Part shown: in pieces, positions 1-10,316 of the stretch
Numbering within the stretch: position 1 is the stretch's first letter
How the letters are laid out: the number at the start of each line of letters is the position of its first letter
Assembly (NCBI RefSeq): GCF_000499205.1
Contig: NZ_AWUK01000013.1
Coordinates: 1 to 64,000 of the forward strand
DNA length: 64,000 nucleotides
Reading direction: 5' to 3'
Origin: Paenibacillus sp. MAEPY2
GTDB lineage: Bacteria; Bacillota; Bacilli; Paenibacillales; Paenibacillaceae
The notes under the pieces: model-generated
Told to the model about the DNA's origin: nothing
Seen by the model: only the letters and a program-made list of their open reading frames with translations
Databases searched by the model: none
Position numbers and translations under genes: made by a program

Positions 1-91
1 TGCTCACGTAGTTTTCCCTATGCTCCGCTACTCCATTTCTATCTTCATTCCATCTACTCGGCACTGAAAACCAGACTATTTGAACATGTAC

Positions 92-886
92 TTATACTGC
101 AATCGGGGCTTTAATACCCGGATGATGCTGATAGTTCTCAAACTCAAAATCTTCAAACGTATAATCAAAAATGGAATCCGGCTTACGCTTGATGACCAGT
201 TTAGGCAATGCGTATGGTTCACGCTCCAACTGGGTTTTCACTTGTTCCACATGGTTTGAGTAGATGTGTACATCCCCACCGGACCAGATGAACTCTCCCA
301 CTTCAAGATCACACTGCTGGGCAATCATATGTGTCAGCAATGCATAGCTGGCAATGTTAAATGGCAACCCCAGGAACGTATCCACGGAACGCATTGTGAG
401 CATACATGATAGTTTACCCTCAGCCACGTAAAACTGAAACGCGAAATGGCAAGGGGGCAGTTTCATGTTGTTAATCTCCGCCACATTCCAGGCGCTAACG
501 AGGTGACGTCGTGAATCCGGATTGTTTTTAATTGAATCTATAACAGCTGCAATCTGATCAATCTTCTCTCCATTGGGTGCTTCCCAAGTGCGCCATTGAG
601 ATCCGTATACCGGACCCAAATCACCGTTTTCGTCAGCCCAATCATCCCAGATCTTCACACCATTTTCCTTCAGATAGGATATATTCGTATCCCCGCTCAA
701 AAACCATAACAACTCATGAATGACTGATTTCAGATGGATTCGCTTGGTTGTTACAAGCGGGAACCCTTCGGATAGGTCATATCGGAGCTGTCTTCCAAAA
801 ACAGATTGGGTTCCCGTTCCGGTGCGGTCTCCCTTATGCACGCCGTTATCCAGGATATCCTGTAATAAATCAAGATAGTTCTTCAA
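92..886 (-). CDS. thyA: Thymidylate synthase
   Basis: Cytosolic enzyme that methylates dUMP to dTMP with 5,10-methylenetetrahydrofolate. I chose the TTG at 886: GAGGGG lies 8 nt upstream, and this start gives 264 residues, the usual ThyA length. The GTG six codons further upstream has no ribosome binding site of its own. Counted from the TTG, the nucleophile falls at Cys146 in LPPCHFAF, the classical position. The active-site RRH region and the dUMP-binding GDVHIYSNH stretch are intact. A folA partner, common beside thyA, would lie left of the window and cannot be seen. Confidence 0.97.
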   Translation of the reverse strand: MKNYLDLLQDILDNGVHKGDRTGTGTQSVFGRQLRYDLSEGFPLVTTKRIHLKSVIHELLWFLSGDTNISYLKENGVKIWDDWADENGDLGPVYGSQWRTWEAPNGEKIDQIAAVIDSIKNNPDSRRHLVSAWNVAEINNMKLPPCHFAFQFYVAEGKLSCMLTMRSVDTFLGLPFNIASYALLTHMIAQQCDLEVGEFIWSGGDVHIYSNHVEQVKTQLEREPYALPKLVIKRKPDSIFDYTFEDFEFENYQHHPGIKAPIAV

Positions 887-1123
887 ATTATAGTCCCCTC
901 GCACTTCTTATTTCACAGCAATAAAAACAAACGAGAACATTCACAGTAGTTGTGTTTGCTCCAATTTGCCTTATTGAAACAGCACAGAGCTAAGGTCGAT
1001 GCTGTCATATTCGTTGTTACAGTGTACCACATTGAGATTCAGATTGCATGATGCTTCATCGATAAAAAGATATACGTAAAACCAATAATTTTGAGTCTTA
1101 ACAGACTCACTTGAGGTATTTAT

Positions 1124-1168
1124 ACAAAAAAAGGGATAGACAACGCTGTAACACGTTATCCATCCCTT
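1124..1168 (-). terminator. Terminator of the pdh operon
   Basis: Read on the minus strand, a 15-bp stem with two G-U pairs (AAGGGATGGATAACG / CGTTGTCTATCCCTT) is followed by seven T, about 45 nt after the lpdA stop. The 887-1213 gap otherwise holds only a short 6-bp hairpin at 1093-1108 and no convincing gene. Confidence 0.85.
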
Positions 1169-1213
1169 CTTGATTTACGTATAATACCGGACGAATCCGA
1201 AGCTTAGACGATA

Positions 1214-2629
1214 TTAGCGGGAAATGATGTGGATCGGGTGACCCATAACCAGTTCCGCAGCTTCCATCACGATTTCGCCCAAAGTAGGGTGAGCGTGAAT
1301 AGTCAGCGCCAAATCTTCCAGAGTAGCACCCATTTCGATTGCAAGGCCAAGCTCAGCAATCAGGTTGGAAGCTTCCAGACCTACGATTTGGCAACCCAAC
1401 ACGAGGCCGCTTTCTTCGTCAGCTACGATTTTCACGAAGCCCTCAGCGTGGTTCAAAGATACAGCACGGCCATTACCCGCATAAGGGAATTTGCCAGCTT
1501 TTACTTTGTAGCCTTTTTCTTTAGCTTCTTTCTCAGTGTAACCTACGCTGGAGCACTCAGGATCTGTGAAGACAACTGCCGGCATACATTTGTAGTCAAC
1601 TACAGATGGTTGTCCTGCGATCGCTTCAGCAGCCACTTTACCTTCATAAGAAGCTTTGTGGGCAAGTGCCAGACCGGATACGATATCACCGATTGCGAAG
1701 ATGTGAGGAATGCTGGTACGGCCTTGGTGATCAACTTTAACGAATCCACGCTCGTCAACATCTACGCCAATCAGGTCCAGACCAAGCTCTCCGTCTGTAT
1801 TTGGACGACGTCCAACAGTAACAAGCAGGTAATCTGCAGTTACTTCTTTGGACTCACCATTTACGGAATATTTAACAGTTACATCTTTATCCGTTTGCTC
1901 CGCACTTTCAGCTTTTGCACCCGTTACGATTTCGATGCCTGTTTTCTTCATGTTTTTAGCTACGAGGCTAGTCATATCTTTATCGAAACCTGGCAGTACT
2001 GTATCCAAACCTTCGATGATTGTTACTTTTGCACCGAATTTGGAATACATTTGACCAAGCTCAGCACCGATATAACCGCCACCGATAACTATCATGCTTT
2101 TTGGAACTTCAGGCAAGTTCAGAGCTTCTGTTGAAGACAGAATGCGTCCGCCAAACGGGAAAGGTTTCAGTTCGATTGGACGGGAACCTGTTGCAATAAT
2201 TGCATTTTTAAATTTGTAACGTGGTGACTCGTGATCGTTAAATACACGAGCTTCGTTTTCGTTGATGAACATGCACTCACCGTTGAAAACTTCAACTTTG
2301 TTGCCTTTGAGCAAACCAGCTACGCCGCCAGTCATTTTCTTAACAACGCCGTTTTTGAATTCTTGAGTTTTGCTGAAGTCCACTTTCACGTTCTCAGCAG
2401 AAATACCAAATGCTTCACCGTGAAGTGCAGACTCATATTGATGTGCAGCCGAGATCAGAGCTTTGGATGGAATACATCCGCGGTTCAAACAAACGCCGCC
2501 CAGTTCGGATTTGTCTACAATCAATACGCTTTGGCCCAGTTGAGCGGCACGGATGGCAGCTACATAGCCACCAGGACCCGCACCAATTACTAATGTGTCG
2601 ATATTGAGAGAAGCGTCGCCTACTACCAT
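1214..2629 (-). CDS. lpdA: Dihydrolipoyl dehydrogenase (E3) of pyruvate dehydrogenase
   Basis: FAD flavoenzyme that reoxidises dihydrolipoamide on the E2 subunit and passes electrons to NAD+. The 471 residues match the family. The FAD Rossmann motif is [13 protein letters not shown], the redox disulfide is Cys47/Cys52 in [11 protein letters not shown], an NAD-binding [10 protein letters not shown] follows mid-protein, and the C-terminal catalytic pair is His447/Glu452 in HAHPTLGE. It starts 3 bp after the pdhC stop, with GGAGG for the start inside that junction. It is the last gene of pdhA-pdhB-pdhC-lpdA, so it most likely serves pyruvate dehydrogenase, though E3 can be shared with other 2-oxoacid complexes. 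Confidence 0.97.
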   Translation of the reverse strand: MVVGDASLNIDTLVIGAGPGGYVAAIRAAQLGQSVLIVDKSELGGVCLNRGCIPSKALISAAHQYESALHGEAFGISAENVKVDFSKTQEFKNGVVKKMTGGVAGLLKGNKVEVFNGECMFINENEARVFNDHESPRYKFKNAIIATGSRPIELKPFPFGGRILSSTEALNLPEVPKSMIVIGGGYIGAELGQMYSKFGAKVTIIEGLDTVLPGFDKDMTSLVAKNMKKTGIEIVTGAKAESAEQTDKDVTVKYSVNGESKEVTADYLLVTVGRRPNTDGELGLDLIGVDVDERGFVKVDHQGRTSIPHIFAIGDIVSGLALAHKASYEGKVAAEAIAGQPSVVDYKCMPAVVFTDPECSSVGYTEKEAKEKGYKVKAGKFPYAGNGRAVSLNHAEGFVKIVADEESGLVLGCQIVGLEASNLIAELGLAIEMGATLEDLALTIHAHPTLGEIVMEAAELVMGHPIHIISR

Positions 2630-2632
2630 ATC

Positions 2633-3955
2633 TTACACCTCCATAACAAGCAGCTCAGGGTTAGCGAGCAACTGTTTAATGTAATTCATAAAGTTTTGTG
2701 CTGTTGCGCCATCGATAATACGGTGGTCGAAGCTCAGGGAAAGAGCCATTACAGGTGCTGCAACAACTTCGCCATTTTTGATAACGGCTTTTTCGCTGAT
2801 GCGTCCAGTTCCGAGAATTGCAACTTCAGGGAAGTTGATGATCGGAGTGAAGAACATACCGCCAGCAGAACCAATGTTACTGATGGAGATTGTGCTTCCT
2901 CTCATTTCGTTCGCGCTCAGTTTGCCATCGCGGCCACGAGCTGCCAGATCACGAATGGAATCAGCGATCATCCAGATGGATTTACGATCAGCGTCTTTGA
3001 TAACAGGAACGATCAAGCCGTTGTCTGTATCTGTAGCAATACCGATGTTGTAGTATTTTTTGTAAACAATTTCGTTAGCTTCTTCATCGATCATTGCGTT
3101 CAGAGCAGGGAATTGGCGGGAAGCCGCAACCAATGCTTTAACGATAAATGGCAGATAAGTAACTTTTGTTCCTTTTTTCTCAGCAATTGGTTTCATGCGA
3201 GTACGGAAAGCAACCAGTTCAGTTACGTCCACCTCGTCCATGATTGTAACGTGAGGTGCTGTGTAAGCCGATTTAACCATTGCGTTAGAGATCGCTTTAC
3301 GGATACCTTTGAATGGTACGCGCTCTTCTTCAAGGCGTTGATCAGCTGCAGCCGCTGCTGGTGCTGCGGATTTTTTCTCTTCCTGAGCCGGAGCTGCGGA
3401 AGATGCCGCTGCGGAAGAACCGCCACCATTTTTGAAGGATTCAACATCTTCTTTGGTTACTTTACCGTTGTTGCCAGTACCGTTAACCTGAGCGATGTCT
3501 ACGCCTTGTTCGCGGGCAAATTTGCGCACGCTTGGTGTTGCCAGAACGTCTTTGGCAGGTACTGCCGGAACGCTGTTGTTGCCGCCTTCTTTAGCTGCAT
3601 CCGAGCTGGAAGCTGCTGCAGAAGAACCGCTTGTGTCAGCTCCGCCTTGAGCTGCATCTTTTTCTTGCTCGCCTTGATCGCCAGCAGGAGCATCGTCTTG
3701 CTCAGGAAGCTCGCCTTCAGCGTCAATGATTGCAACAACTTCGCCTACGTGGCAAACTTGACCATCTTTTGCGAATACTTCTGTTACTGTGCCGTTAACT
3801 GGACAAGGTACTTCAACGACCGCTTTGTCATTCTGTACTTCCATGATGATGTCGTCGTCAGTTACTTTGTCACCGACTTTGATGTGCATCTTGATGATTT
3901 CGCCTTCGTGAAGGCCTTCGCCCAGTTCAGGGAATTTGTATTCAAATTTAGCCAA
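2633..3955 (-). CDS. pdhC: Dihydrolipoamide acetyltransferase (E2) of pyruvate dehydrogenase
   Basis: Core subunit that moves the acetyl group from E1 to CoA through a swinging lipoyl arm. 440 residues. One lipoyl domain at about 1-80 carries the lipoyl lysine Lys44 (QNDKAVVEV). An Ala/Ser/Gln-rich flexible linker follows, then a peripheral-subunit-binding domain at about 138-172 ([15 protein letters not shown]) and a second Ala/Pro-rich linker. The catalytic domain ends in the acetyltransferase motif with His411 and Asp415 (HRIIDGA). The 175-bp gap before it carries a 5-bp GCAGC/GCTGC hairpin (4071-4084), perhaps an mRNA processing or stability element. Confidence 0.97.
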   Translation of the reverse strand: MAKFEYKFPELGEGLHEGEIIKMHIKVGDKVTDDDIIMEVQNDKAVVEVPCPVNGTVTEVFAKDGQVCHVGEVVAIIDAEGELPEQDDAPAGDQGEQEKDAAQGGADTSGSSAAASSSDAAKEGGNNSVPAVPAKDVLATPSVRKFAREQGVDIAQVNGTGNNGKVTKEDVESFKNGGGSSAAASSAAPAQEEKKSAAPAAAAADQRLEEERVPFKGIRKAISNAMVKSAYTAPHVTIMDEVDVTELVAFRTRMKPIAEKKGTKVTYLPFIVKALVAASRQFPALNAMIDEEANEIVYKKYYNIGIATDTDNGLIVPVIKDADRKSIWMIADSIRDLAARGRDGKLSANEMRGSTISISNIGSAGGMFFTPIINFPEVAILGTGRISEKAVIKNGEVVAAPVMALSLSFDHRIIDGATAQNFMNYIKQLLANPELLVMEV

Positions 3956-4130
3956 CTGAAAAACCTCCTTGATTATGTCTCAATCCTGAAAACAACCCTT
4001 AACTCCAAGAAACAACCGTTACTGCTAGTGCAATAAACTGTTACTCAAGGGGCTAATGGCTGTTTACAGTGCAGCTAGCGCTGCGGTGTGGATCACCATA
4101 CTGCGCCTTGCGGCATGTCAGATGATTAAA

Positions 4131-5108
4131 TTAGAAATTTACGACTTTATTAACCGCGGCAACGATACGAGCCGGGTTAGGCAGCCATGTATCTTCGATT
4201 TGTGCAAATGGATATACAGTGTCCGGACCAGCTACACGCAGAACCGGTGCTTCCAAGTGCAGGATTGCTTTTTCATTGATTTGGGCAATGACTTCAGCTG
4301 CAACACCTGCGCTCTTTTGAGCTTCCTGTACAACAATTGCACGGTTTGTTTTCTTAATGGAAGCAACGATGGTATCGATATCGATCGGGCTAACCGTACG
4401 AAGGTCGATAACTTCAACTTTGATTCCTTGTTTTTCGAGCTCATCTGCTGCTTTCACAGAAGTGTGAACCATCATACCGTAAGTAATAATAGTTACATCA
4501 GAACCTTCACGAACAACGTTCGCTTTGCCCAACTCAACAGTGTAATCTTCTTCAGGTACTTCTGCACGGAATGCATGGTACAAGTTCAAGTGCTCCATGA
4601 AGAATACAGGGTCGTTATCGCGAATCGAAGCGATCATCAGACCTTTTGCATCGTAAGGGTTAGAAGGAACTACTACTTTGATACCCGGAGTTTGCGTAAG
4701 CAGACCTTCCAGGGAATCTGTGTGCAATTCTGCCGCTTTTACACCGCCACCAAATGGTGTACGGAATACGATTGGAGAATTGTATTTACCGCCGGAGCGG
4801 AAACGCATACGAGCGGCTTGAACTACCATTTGGTCAAGTGCTTCGAAGATAAAACCAACGAATTGGATCTCGGCAACCGGACGGAAGCCTTGAACACCCA
4901 AACCTACAGCCAGACCACCAATAGCGGACTCAGCGAGTGGAGTATCAAATACACGCTCTTCGCCAAACTCTTTTTGTAGACCTTCCGTTACACGGAAAAC
5001 GCCGCCTACATTACCTACGTCTTCACCGAAAAGCAGAACGTTAGGATCACGTTTCAACTCAACGCGAAGCGCATCACGGATTGCTTCTTTCATGTTCATT
5101 TGTGCCAT
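4131..5108 (-). CDS. pdhB: Pyruvate dehydrogenase E1 beta subunit
   Basis: With PdhA this forms the thiamine-diphosphate-dependent decarboxylase of the complex. I chose the ATG at 5108 ([10 protein letters not shown]), which has AAGGAGG 11 nt upstream and gives 325 residues, the standard length; in-frame codons upstream lack a ribosome binding site. The active-site glutamate region [20 protein letters not shown] and the transketolase C-terminal domain are present. Confidence 0.96.
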   Translation of the reverse strand: MAQMNMKEAIRDALRVELKRDPNVLLFGEDVGNVGGVFRVTEGLQKEFGEERVFDTPLAESAIGGLAVGLGVQGFRPVAEIQFVGFIFEALDQMVVQAARMRFRSGGKYNSPIVFRTPFGGGVKAAELHTDSLEGLLTQTPGIKVVVPSNPYDAKGLMIASIRDNDPVFFMEHLNLYHAFRAEVPEEDYTVELGKANVVREGSDVTIITYGMMVHTSVKAADELEKQGIKVEVIDLRTVSPIDIDTIVASIKKTNRAIVVQEAQKSAGVAAEVIAQINEKAILHLEAPVLRVAGPDTVYPFAQIEDTWLPNPARIVAAVNKVVNF

Positions 5109-5164
5109 TTGCTTCATTTCCTCCTTAAACATTGACAGTTCACATTTGAATTCATACATGTATA

Positions 5165-5188
5165 CCGGGACACCGGAACCCGTCCCGG
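5165..5188 (-). other. Intercistronic hairpin between pdhA and pdhB
   Basis: A perfect 7-bp GC-rich stem (CCGGGAC / GTCCCGG, loop of 10 nt) lies in the 105-bp pdhA-pdhB gap without a T run. It may adjust mRNA stability or relative expression of the two E1 subunits rather than end transcription. The role is inferred. Confidence 0.5.
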
Positions 5189-5213
5189 ATGTTTATGCTT
5201 TATCGGAAAAAAC

Positions 5214-6281
5214 TTATTGGAAATCAGCTTTTTGCTCTTCCAAGTGCTTAGGCGTTTGTTCGAACATGCTGTCGATCAAGCCTGAAATCGTCATTTTCTC
5301 GGTTTTTTCCGCTTTTTTGATCTCTTCGTTCACTTTAGCTTTTGCTTCTTCTTTCACACGTGCTGTATCTTCTTCAGTCCAAAGACCTTTTTTCTCCAGA
5401 TATTTAGCGAAACGTGCGATTGGATCTTTAGTGTTCCATTCTGCCTCTTCTTCTTTTGTACGATACTTGGAAGCATCATCAGAAAGGGAGTGAGGACGGA
5501 AACGGTAAGTTACAGCCTCGATCAATGTTGCGCCTTCGCCGTTGCGACCGCGTTCAGCAGCTTCCTGAACCGCTTTGATAACTGCAAAGATGTCCATACC
5601 GTCAACTTTAACACCTTTGATACCTGCTGCTACCGCTTTGTGAGCGATGGACAGAGCTGCCGTTTGTTTGGCAAAAGGAGTTGTGATGGCATAACCATTG
5701 TTTTGTACGAAGAAAATAACAGGCAGTTTGTAAACACCAGCATAGTTGAGACCTTCATAGAAGTCACCTTCTGAAGAACCGCCATCACCTGTGTACGTAA
5801 TAACTACTTGTTTTTGTTTCTTCAACTTGTAACCCATAGCAATACCCATTGCGTGCAGGATTTGTGCACCAATGATGATTTGCGGCATCAATACATTAAC
5901 GCCATCCGGAATCTGTCCACCATGTTGGTGTCCACGGGAGTACAGGAACGCTTGATAAAGAGGAAGTCCATGCCACACGAGTTGCGGAATGTCACGATAG
6001 CCAGGACATACAAAGTCTTCTTTTTCAATTGCAAATTCACTACCAACCATTGTAGCTTCTTGACCAGATACTGGAGCATAGAAACCAAGACGACCTTGAC
6101 GGCCCAGGTTTACTGCACGGTCATCCCAAGTACGGGTAAATACCATGCGGTACATAATTTCTTTTAATTGATCGTCGGAAAGTTTAGGCATCATGTCTTT
6201 GTTAACGATTTCGCCGTCAGGAGACAGCACGGACAGAGCTTCTACATCCTCCGTATATACTTCATAAGGAACCTTGCTCAT
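5214..6281 (-). CDS. pdhA: Pyruvate dehydrogenase E1 alpha subunit
   Basis: First gene of the operon, encoding the thiamine-diphosphate-binding alpha subunit. I chose the ATG at 6281 (MSKVPYEVYTED), which has GAGGTG 9 nt upstream and gives 355 residues; a longer frame upstream has no ribosome binding site. The ThDP/Mg motif runs from TYTGDGGSSEGDF to the closing QNN (FFVQNNGYAI). The phosphorylation-loop-like region YRFRPHSLSDDASKYR is near the C-terminus. A good promoter lies upstream at 6337-6366. Confidence 0.96.
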   Translation of the reverse strand: MSKVPYEVYTEDVEALSVLSPDGEIVNKDMMPKLSDDQLKEIMYRMVFTRTWDDRAVNLGRQGRLGFYAPVSGQEATMVGSEFAIEKEDFVCPGYRDIPQLVWHGLPLYQAFLYSRGHQHGGQIPDGVNVLMPQIIIGAQILHAMGIAMGYKLKKQKQVVITYTGDGGSSEGDFYEGLNYAGVYKLPVIFFVQNNGYAITTPFAKQTAALSIAHKAVAAGIKGVKVDGMDIFAVIKAVQEAAERGRNGEGATLIEAVTYRFRPHSLSDDASKYRTKEEEAEWNTKDPIARFAKYLEKKGLWTEEDTARVKEEAKAKVNEEIKKAEKTEKMTISGLIDSMFEQTPKHLEEQKADFQ

Positions 6282-6336
6282 TTTTTTCTTCACCTCAACA
6301 AAAAATTTGAATATCAAGTTCCGCTGTTATAATATT

Positions 6337-6366
6337 ATTATACACCTGTTTCACTGCATACGTCAA
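6337..6366 (-). promoter_or_regulatory. pdh operon promoter (SigA type)
   Basis: On the minus strand TTGACG (6361-6366) and TATAAT (6337-6342) are 18 bp apart and lie about 55 bp before the pdhA start. This is a good match to the vegetative consensus and faces away from the divergent esterase gene. Confidence 0.7.
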
Positions 6367-6536
6367 AGATATCCGTAATTTTTTTATGTTTCCTTCCGGA
6401 TTGTATGTATAACAGGGGCTTAATATTGGTATAACAGCATAATACATGTTTGCGTGTTTGACCCATCCCCGCACAAGGTTAATCTTACCGTATTGCGCGG
6501 TTGAATGCAAAAATTTACCGAGAAAGGTGACGTTTT

Positions 6537-7271
6537 ATGACGGATTCCCGCTATTTGAAACGCACGATTGTAAAGGAAGAGATTGAGAGCCGCTATCTCG
6601 GAGAGAAGCGCACACTTCGAATTTATCTTCCCCCTGGCTATAACGAGTTGCTTAGCTACCCTGTCGTTTATTGTCAGGACGGTGAAGAATTTTTCAATTT
6701 TGGACGTATCGCCACCACGGCCAACCGAATCATTCTCGACGAGGGAGCCGAACCTTTCATTATAGTAGGAGTTCAGGTCGACGTGTCTGTAAGAACTCAG
6801 GAATACGCCCCATTCGGCGATCGGTTCAAGGCGTATACCTCATGCTTCGCTGAAGAGATTATTCCCTATGTAGAAGAGAAATATCCTGTGCGCCGCTCTC
6901 CGCAGGAACGTGTTCTTGCCGGCGACTCACTGGGTGGCAGCGTTTCACTTCACCTTGCTCTACTCTATCCGAACCTGTTCACACGTGTCATCAGCATGTC
7001 TGGTGCTTACTACTCCGCTTCTCAGGAAATCTACGCTGCAGCTGAAGACTTGTCCTGGTTATCCATTTGGATGATTGTTGGTATGCAGGAGACTGCTTTT
7101 GAAGCCGACACCGGCACGTATAATTTTGTTCAATTAAACCGGGATACCCGTGATTTGCTGGAAAAACGAGGTGCACTCGTCTCCTATCAGGAGAAAGACG
7201 GGCGTCACCAATGGGGATTCTGGCAGAATGAACTGCCGGAAGCTTTGCTTTACTTTCTTCAGGAAAACTAA
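6537..7271 (+). CDS. Alpha/beta-hydrolase, putative esterase (Fes/esterase D-like)
   Basis: 244-residue cytosolic serine hydrolase of the 'putative esterase' fold (COG2382/COG2819-like). The nucleophile elbow is GDSLGGS at about residue 128. An early YCQDGEEFF motif and a late DGRHQWGFW carrying the probable catalytic histidine fit the family. An AAAGGTG ribosome binding site precedes the ATG. The natural substrate cannot be told from sequence; some relatives hydrolyse siderophore or glutathione-adduct esters. It is transcribed alone, divergently from pdhA. Confidence 0.8.
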   Translation: MTDSRYLKRTIVKEEIESRYLGEKRTLRIYLPPGYNELLSYPVVYCQDGEEFFNFGRIATTANRIILDEGAEPFIIVGVQVDVSVRTQEYAPFGDRFKAYTSCFAEEIIPYVEEKYPVRRSPQERVLAGDSLGGSVSLHLALLYPNLFTRVISMSGAYYSASQEIYAAAEDLSWLSIWMIVGMQETAFEADTGTYNFVQLNRDTRDLLEKRGALVSYQEKDGRHQWGFWQNELPEALLYFLQEN

Positions 7272-7287
7272 CACGATCATAGAACAG

Positions 7288-7307
7288 GCGGCTGAAATGC
7301 CGCTTTT
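7288..7307 (+). terminator. Terminator of the esterase gene
   Basis: GCGGC stem (7288-7292 with 7299-7303), 6-nt loop and TTTTGTTTT, 16 nt after the esterase stop. Confidence 0.7.
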
Positions 7308-7344
7308 GTTTTACAGTCCAATGATATCGCTTACATAAACATTC

Positions 7345-7369
7345 AAAAAAGAAGCAGGCTCTCCTGCTT
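7345..7369 (-). terminator. Terminator after the phosphatase gene
   Basis: Minus-strand stem AAGCAGG / CCTGCTT with a 4-nt loop, followed by CTTTTTT, 60 nt beyond the phosphatase stop. It faces the esterase terminator in a convergent arrangement. Confidence 0.8.
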
Positions 7370-7428
7370 GTTCGTCCAGCTTCTTCTTTTGTACTACATC
7401 TGTCAATGTTCAGCAAATATCACATTGG

Positions 7429-7899
7429 TTATACCAGTGAATGCTCCTTCGCAATCCGATCTAGCAACACGTCGCAGCCCGCATCAAGCAGCCTGTACAC
7501 TTCTTCAAAGTTCCCCGTATAATACGGGTCTGGAACTTCACGAAGTGTTTCGTCCGGCAGCATATCCATCATCTTGATAATTTCTGCTTCTTCACCACCG
7601 GTAACACTTCTTACATTAGCAGCGTTGGAATCATCCATGCATATAATGTAATTAAACTGTACGAAGTCTTCACTCTCAAATTGTCTTGCAGCCATATCAG
7701 CATAAGAAATTTGACGTGAATCAAGCAATTTGCGAGTCCCTTCATGCGGAGGTTTACCGACATGCCAGTCGCCTGTACCTGCCGAGTCCACTCGAATTTG
7801 TTGAGCCAGTCCTCTTTCATTAACTTTGTGGCGGAGGACAGCCTCAGCCATCGGCGATCGGCAAATATTGCCCAAACATACAAACAAAACGTTAATCAT
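7429..7899 (-). CDS. Low-molecular-weight protein tyrosine phosphatase
   Basis: Small cytosolic phosphatase that dephosphorylates tyrosine (in some relatives arginine) on proteins. 156 residues, standard length. The P-loop CLGNICRS holds the nucleophile Cys8 and Arg14, and the general-acid loop is DPYYTG. AAGGGGG precedes the ATG. It starts 1 nt beyond the stop of the upstream channel gene, so the two share a transcript. Closest in type to Bacillus YfkJ/YwlE; no kinase partner is nearby. Confidence 0.92.
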   Translation of the reverse strand: MINVLFVCLGNICRSPMAEAVLRHKVNERGLAQQIRVDSAGTGDWHVGKPPHEGTRKLLDSRQISYADMAARQFESEDFVQFNYIICMDDSNAANVRSVTGGEEAEIIKMMDMLPDETLREVPDPYYTGNFEEVYRLLDAGCDVLLDRIAKEHSLV

Positions 7900-7900
7900 G

Positions 7901-8575
7901 TTATTCCCCCTTACTCAAGGTGCGGTTAAGTGGCGCTGTTGCTGTCTTAGGTTTCACACTCTCCGTTTGTACCAGAGAACGACGGGGCAGCTTCCATTTA
8001 TAATGAACAGAACACATCCGGAAAAACACAACAGCAGCGAAACATATTAACAGTCCAACGTTCGTTGTGAACCAGCCCATGCCTACGGCAAAACCAGCGA
8101 TTATTGCCCAAACGGCATAGATTTCATCCCGCAGTACCAGTGGCTTCCTGCCTGCCAACAAATCACGAATGATCCCACCGCCTATACCAGTCATCATTGC
8201 GGCAACAATCACCGCACTAATGGGATGTCCCATATTTGCCGCATATAACGCCCCTTGAATCGCAAATGCTGCAAGTCCGATCGCATCGAACAGCGCTTCT
8301 GTTCGCTTCCAGTGACCAATCCACTTAAGAGGTAATACAAACGCGATCGCTACAGATACTAAGGCAAGCATAATCAGCGCTCCCTGGCTCCACAGCATGG
8401 TTACAGGAACACCAATGAGAACATTACGAATAACTCCGCCTCCAAATGCAGTCACGAGTCCCAATACCAGAACGCCCAAAATATCATATTCCTCTTCCAT
8501 TGCCACGAAAGCACCGGACATTGCAAATGCAATGGTACCTATAATGCTGAATACTTCAAAAATGTGCAAGTCCAA
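7901..8575 (-). CDS. TRIC-family (UPF0126) membrane protein
   Basis: Polytopic membrane protein of about seven helices. Two internally repeated halves each carry the family signature: AFGGGVIRNVLIGVP in the first, GIGGGIIRDLLAGRKP in the second. Bacterial members are homologues of trimeric intracellular cation channels, and E. coli YicG belongs here; cargo is not certain for this one. I chose the TTG at 8575, about 10 nt after GTGAGG, over a TTG three codons upstream that abuts that motif. It lies in a two-gene operon with the tyrosine phosphatase. Confidence 0.88.
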   Translation of the reverse strand: MDLHIFEVFSIIGTIAFAMSGAFVAMEEEYDILGVLVLGLVTAFGGGVIRNVLIGVPVTMLWSQGALIMLALVSVAIAFVLPLKWIGHWKRTEALFDAIGLAAFAIQGALYAANMGHPISAVIVAAMMTGIGGGIIRDLLAGRKPLVLRDEIYAVWAIIAGFAVGMGWFTTNVGLLICFAAVVFFRMCSVHYKWKLPRRSLVQTESVKPKTATAPLNRTLSKGE

Positions 8576-8756
8576 CCCGTCCAAACCTCACTTTTCAAGT
8601 CATCTCCATGTTGCTCTACCCATTGTATCCGCGCAGGCTGAAATTGTGCAACCACATTTTGTGGATTATACTGGTTTTGTGAATGATAATTACATCAATT
8701 CATCACATTAGTAGAAGTGATTTAGTTTCTTCATTGATCAGGAAGGATGAAATAGA

Positions 8757-9398
8757 ATGACTAAGAAACGAGTTGTTATTTTTACGGGTGGAACCCTATC
8801 TCCTCAATTTCTGAAAGAAATCGGTAAGGATGACATCATTATTGCGGCTGACCGTGGAGCTTTATTTTTAATAGAACATGGGATTCAGCCGCATATTTCT
8901 GTAGGAGATTTTGATTCCATTACAGAGCAGGAACGGGAGAGTGTACGAGATAACAGCGAACGGATAATCACCTGTGATCCTGTGCATAAGGATTTGACGG
9001 ATACCGAGATGGCATTCGAAACAGCACTGGATCTTGAGCCTACTGACATTCTCTTGTTGGGCGCAACGGGTACACGCATGGATCATACACTGGCTAACGT
9101 ACATATTATGGTCCGCGCTATGCAGCATCATATTTCCTGTACTCTGCAGGATGAACACAATTATATGATGCTAACGACCTCCGAAGCTTTCGTGGAGGAC
9201 CGTGGTTATGAGTATATCTCCCTGCTTCCTCTCACCAATGAAGTTACAGGTATCACGCTGGAAGGTTTCATGTACCCACTGGAGCAAGCCACCATACGTA
9301 TGGGGCAATCTTTGGGGATTAGCAACAAACTGCTCGGAAAGTCTGGCACCGTCTCGATCGATAGTGGGTTGTTACTCCTTATTCAGAGCAAAGATTAA
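8757..9398 (+). CDS. thiN: Thiamine diphosphokinase
   Basis: Converts thiamine plus ATP to thiamine diphosphate, the cofactor used by PdhA/PdhB in this window and the ligand of the TPP riboswitch at 15348. 213 residues. Family motifs: AADRGALFLIEHGI, VGDFDS, DPVHKDLTDTEMA and LLGATGTRMDHTLAN. AGGAAGG lies 9-10 nt before the ATG. It is monocistronic between two terminators and has no visible riboswitch of its own. Confidence 0.95.
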   Translation: MTKKRVVIFTGGTLSPQFLKEIGKDDIIIAADRGALFLIEHGIQPHISVGDFDSITEQERESVRDNSERIITCDPVHKDLTDTEMAFETALDLEPTDILLLGATGTRMDHTLANVHIMVRAMQHHISCTLQDEHNYMMLTTSEAFVEDRGYEYISLLPLTNEVTGITLEGFMYPLEQATIRMGQSLGISNKLLGKSGTVSIDSGLLLLIQSKD

Positions 9399-9466
9399 GC
9401 TTTAGTGCAGACTTATTACGTTTTTGTAACCTGTGATTTAGATCAAAAATAATCGTATAAAACAAC

Positions 9467-9497
9467 AAAGACCCTTGATATATCAAGGGTCTTTTCT
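9467..9497 (+). terminator. Terminator of thiN
   Basis: A perfect palindromic stem (AAGACCCTTGA / TCAAGGGTCTT) is followed by TTTTCT, about 70 nt after thiN. Confidence 0.9.
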
Positions 9498-9680
9498 ATG
9501 TTTATAACATTCAAGATTCGTCAATGATTAATTTTTTGACATTTTTAATGGTATTTTAATAAACAAACCCAAACCGTTGCGGCTCTAAGGACGAACAGGT
9601 TCCATCCAATTTCTAGGCTGTTACAAAGCTGTTATACTCGCTCTAGCAACTAAACGAAAACGAATTTTGGAGGTACTCAC

Positions 9681-10181
9681 ATGAAAACAAACATCTTTGT
9701 CCAAAAGGCCGTAACCGTCGGGTTGTGCGCTACACTAGGTTTTGGAGCTGTATTAATGACTAATGCACCTGTTGCACAAGCAGCAAGCGCTTCTGTATCC
9801 ACAGGACAACAAATCGTGAACTATGGTAAAACCTTTACAGGAACTCCATATAAATTTGGTGCGTCAACTTCTACAACCAAAAATTTTGACTGCTCTTCTT
9901 TTATGAAATACATCTTTAAAAAGTATGGTGTTGATTTGCCGCGTACATCCGTTAAGCAATCCAAAGAAGGCGTAGCTGTGTCTAAAGCAAATCTACGCGT
10001 TGGAGACTTGGTCTTCTTTTCAAGCGGTAGTCGGTCTACAGGCTCCAATATTACTCACGTAGGTGTATATGCAGGAGACGGAAAAATTCTGCACACGTAC
10101 GGATCACCAGGTGTTACTCTTTCCGACCTGAACTCGGGAAACTGGAAAAAAACATATATTAAAGCTCGCCGCGTACTGTAG
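9681..10181 (+). CDS. Secreted NlpC/P60 peptidoglycan endopeptidase
   Basis: Exported cysteine peptidase expected to cut peptide stems in cell-wall peptidoglycan. 166 residues: a Sec signal peptide with likely cleavage after AQA (about residue 34), then a single NlpC/P60 domain. The catalytic triad is visible as Cys71 (FDCSSF), His126 (ITHVGVY) and His138. No LysM or SH3 wall-binding domain is present, so it is a minimal single-domain enzyme. TTTGGAGG lies 8 nt before the ATG. Confidence 0.93.
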   Translation: MKTNIFVQKAVTVGLCATLGFGAVLMTNAPVAQAASASVSTGQQIVNYGKTFTGTPYKFGASTSTTKNFDCSSFMKYIFKKYGVDLPRTSVKQSKEGVAVSKANLRVGDLVFFSSGSRSTGSNITHVGVYAGDGKILHTYGSPGVTLSDLNSGNWKKTYIKARRVL

Positions 10182-10208
10182 TTCATGCTTCTGAAAAAAC
10201 GAGCGAGT

Positions 10209-10237
10209 GGGGCCGGATCTGATGATCCGGTCCTTTT
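10209..10237 (+). terminator. Terminator of the NlpC/P60 gene
   Basis: GGCCGGATC / GATCCGGTC stem (one G-U), 4-nt loop, then CTTTTAT, 30 nt after the stop codon. Confidence 0.85.
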
Positions 10238-10316
10238 ATATTTACCCGATAAAGTTCTCTGTTCAAACAGGAGTAATGTGGAAAACAGGAATGGAGTTCG
10301 CCGATACGACCCTTTT

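Noticed and set aside
1229..2134. Long plus-strand open frame opposite lpdA
   Set aside because: It mirrors a well-supported gene, lacks a ribosome binding site, and has a Phe/Cys-rich composition typical of an antisense shadow. The same holds for the long frame opposite pdhC at 2696-4036.
5165..5188. pdhA-pdhB hairpin as a terminator
   Set aside because: There is no T run, and the downstream genes are needed in equal amounts with PdhA.
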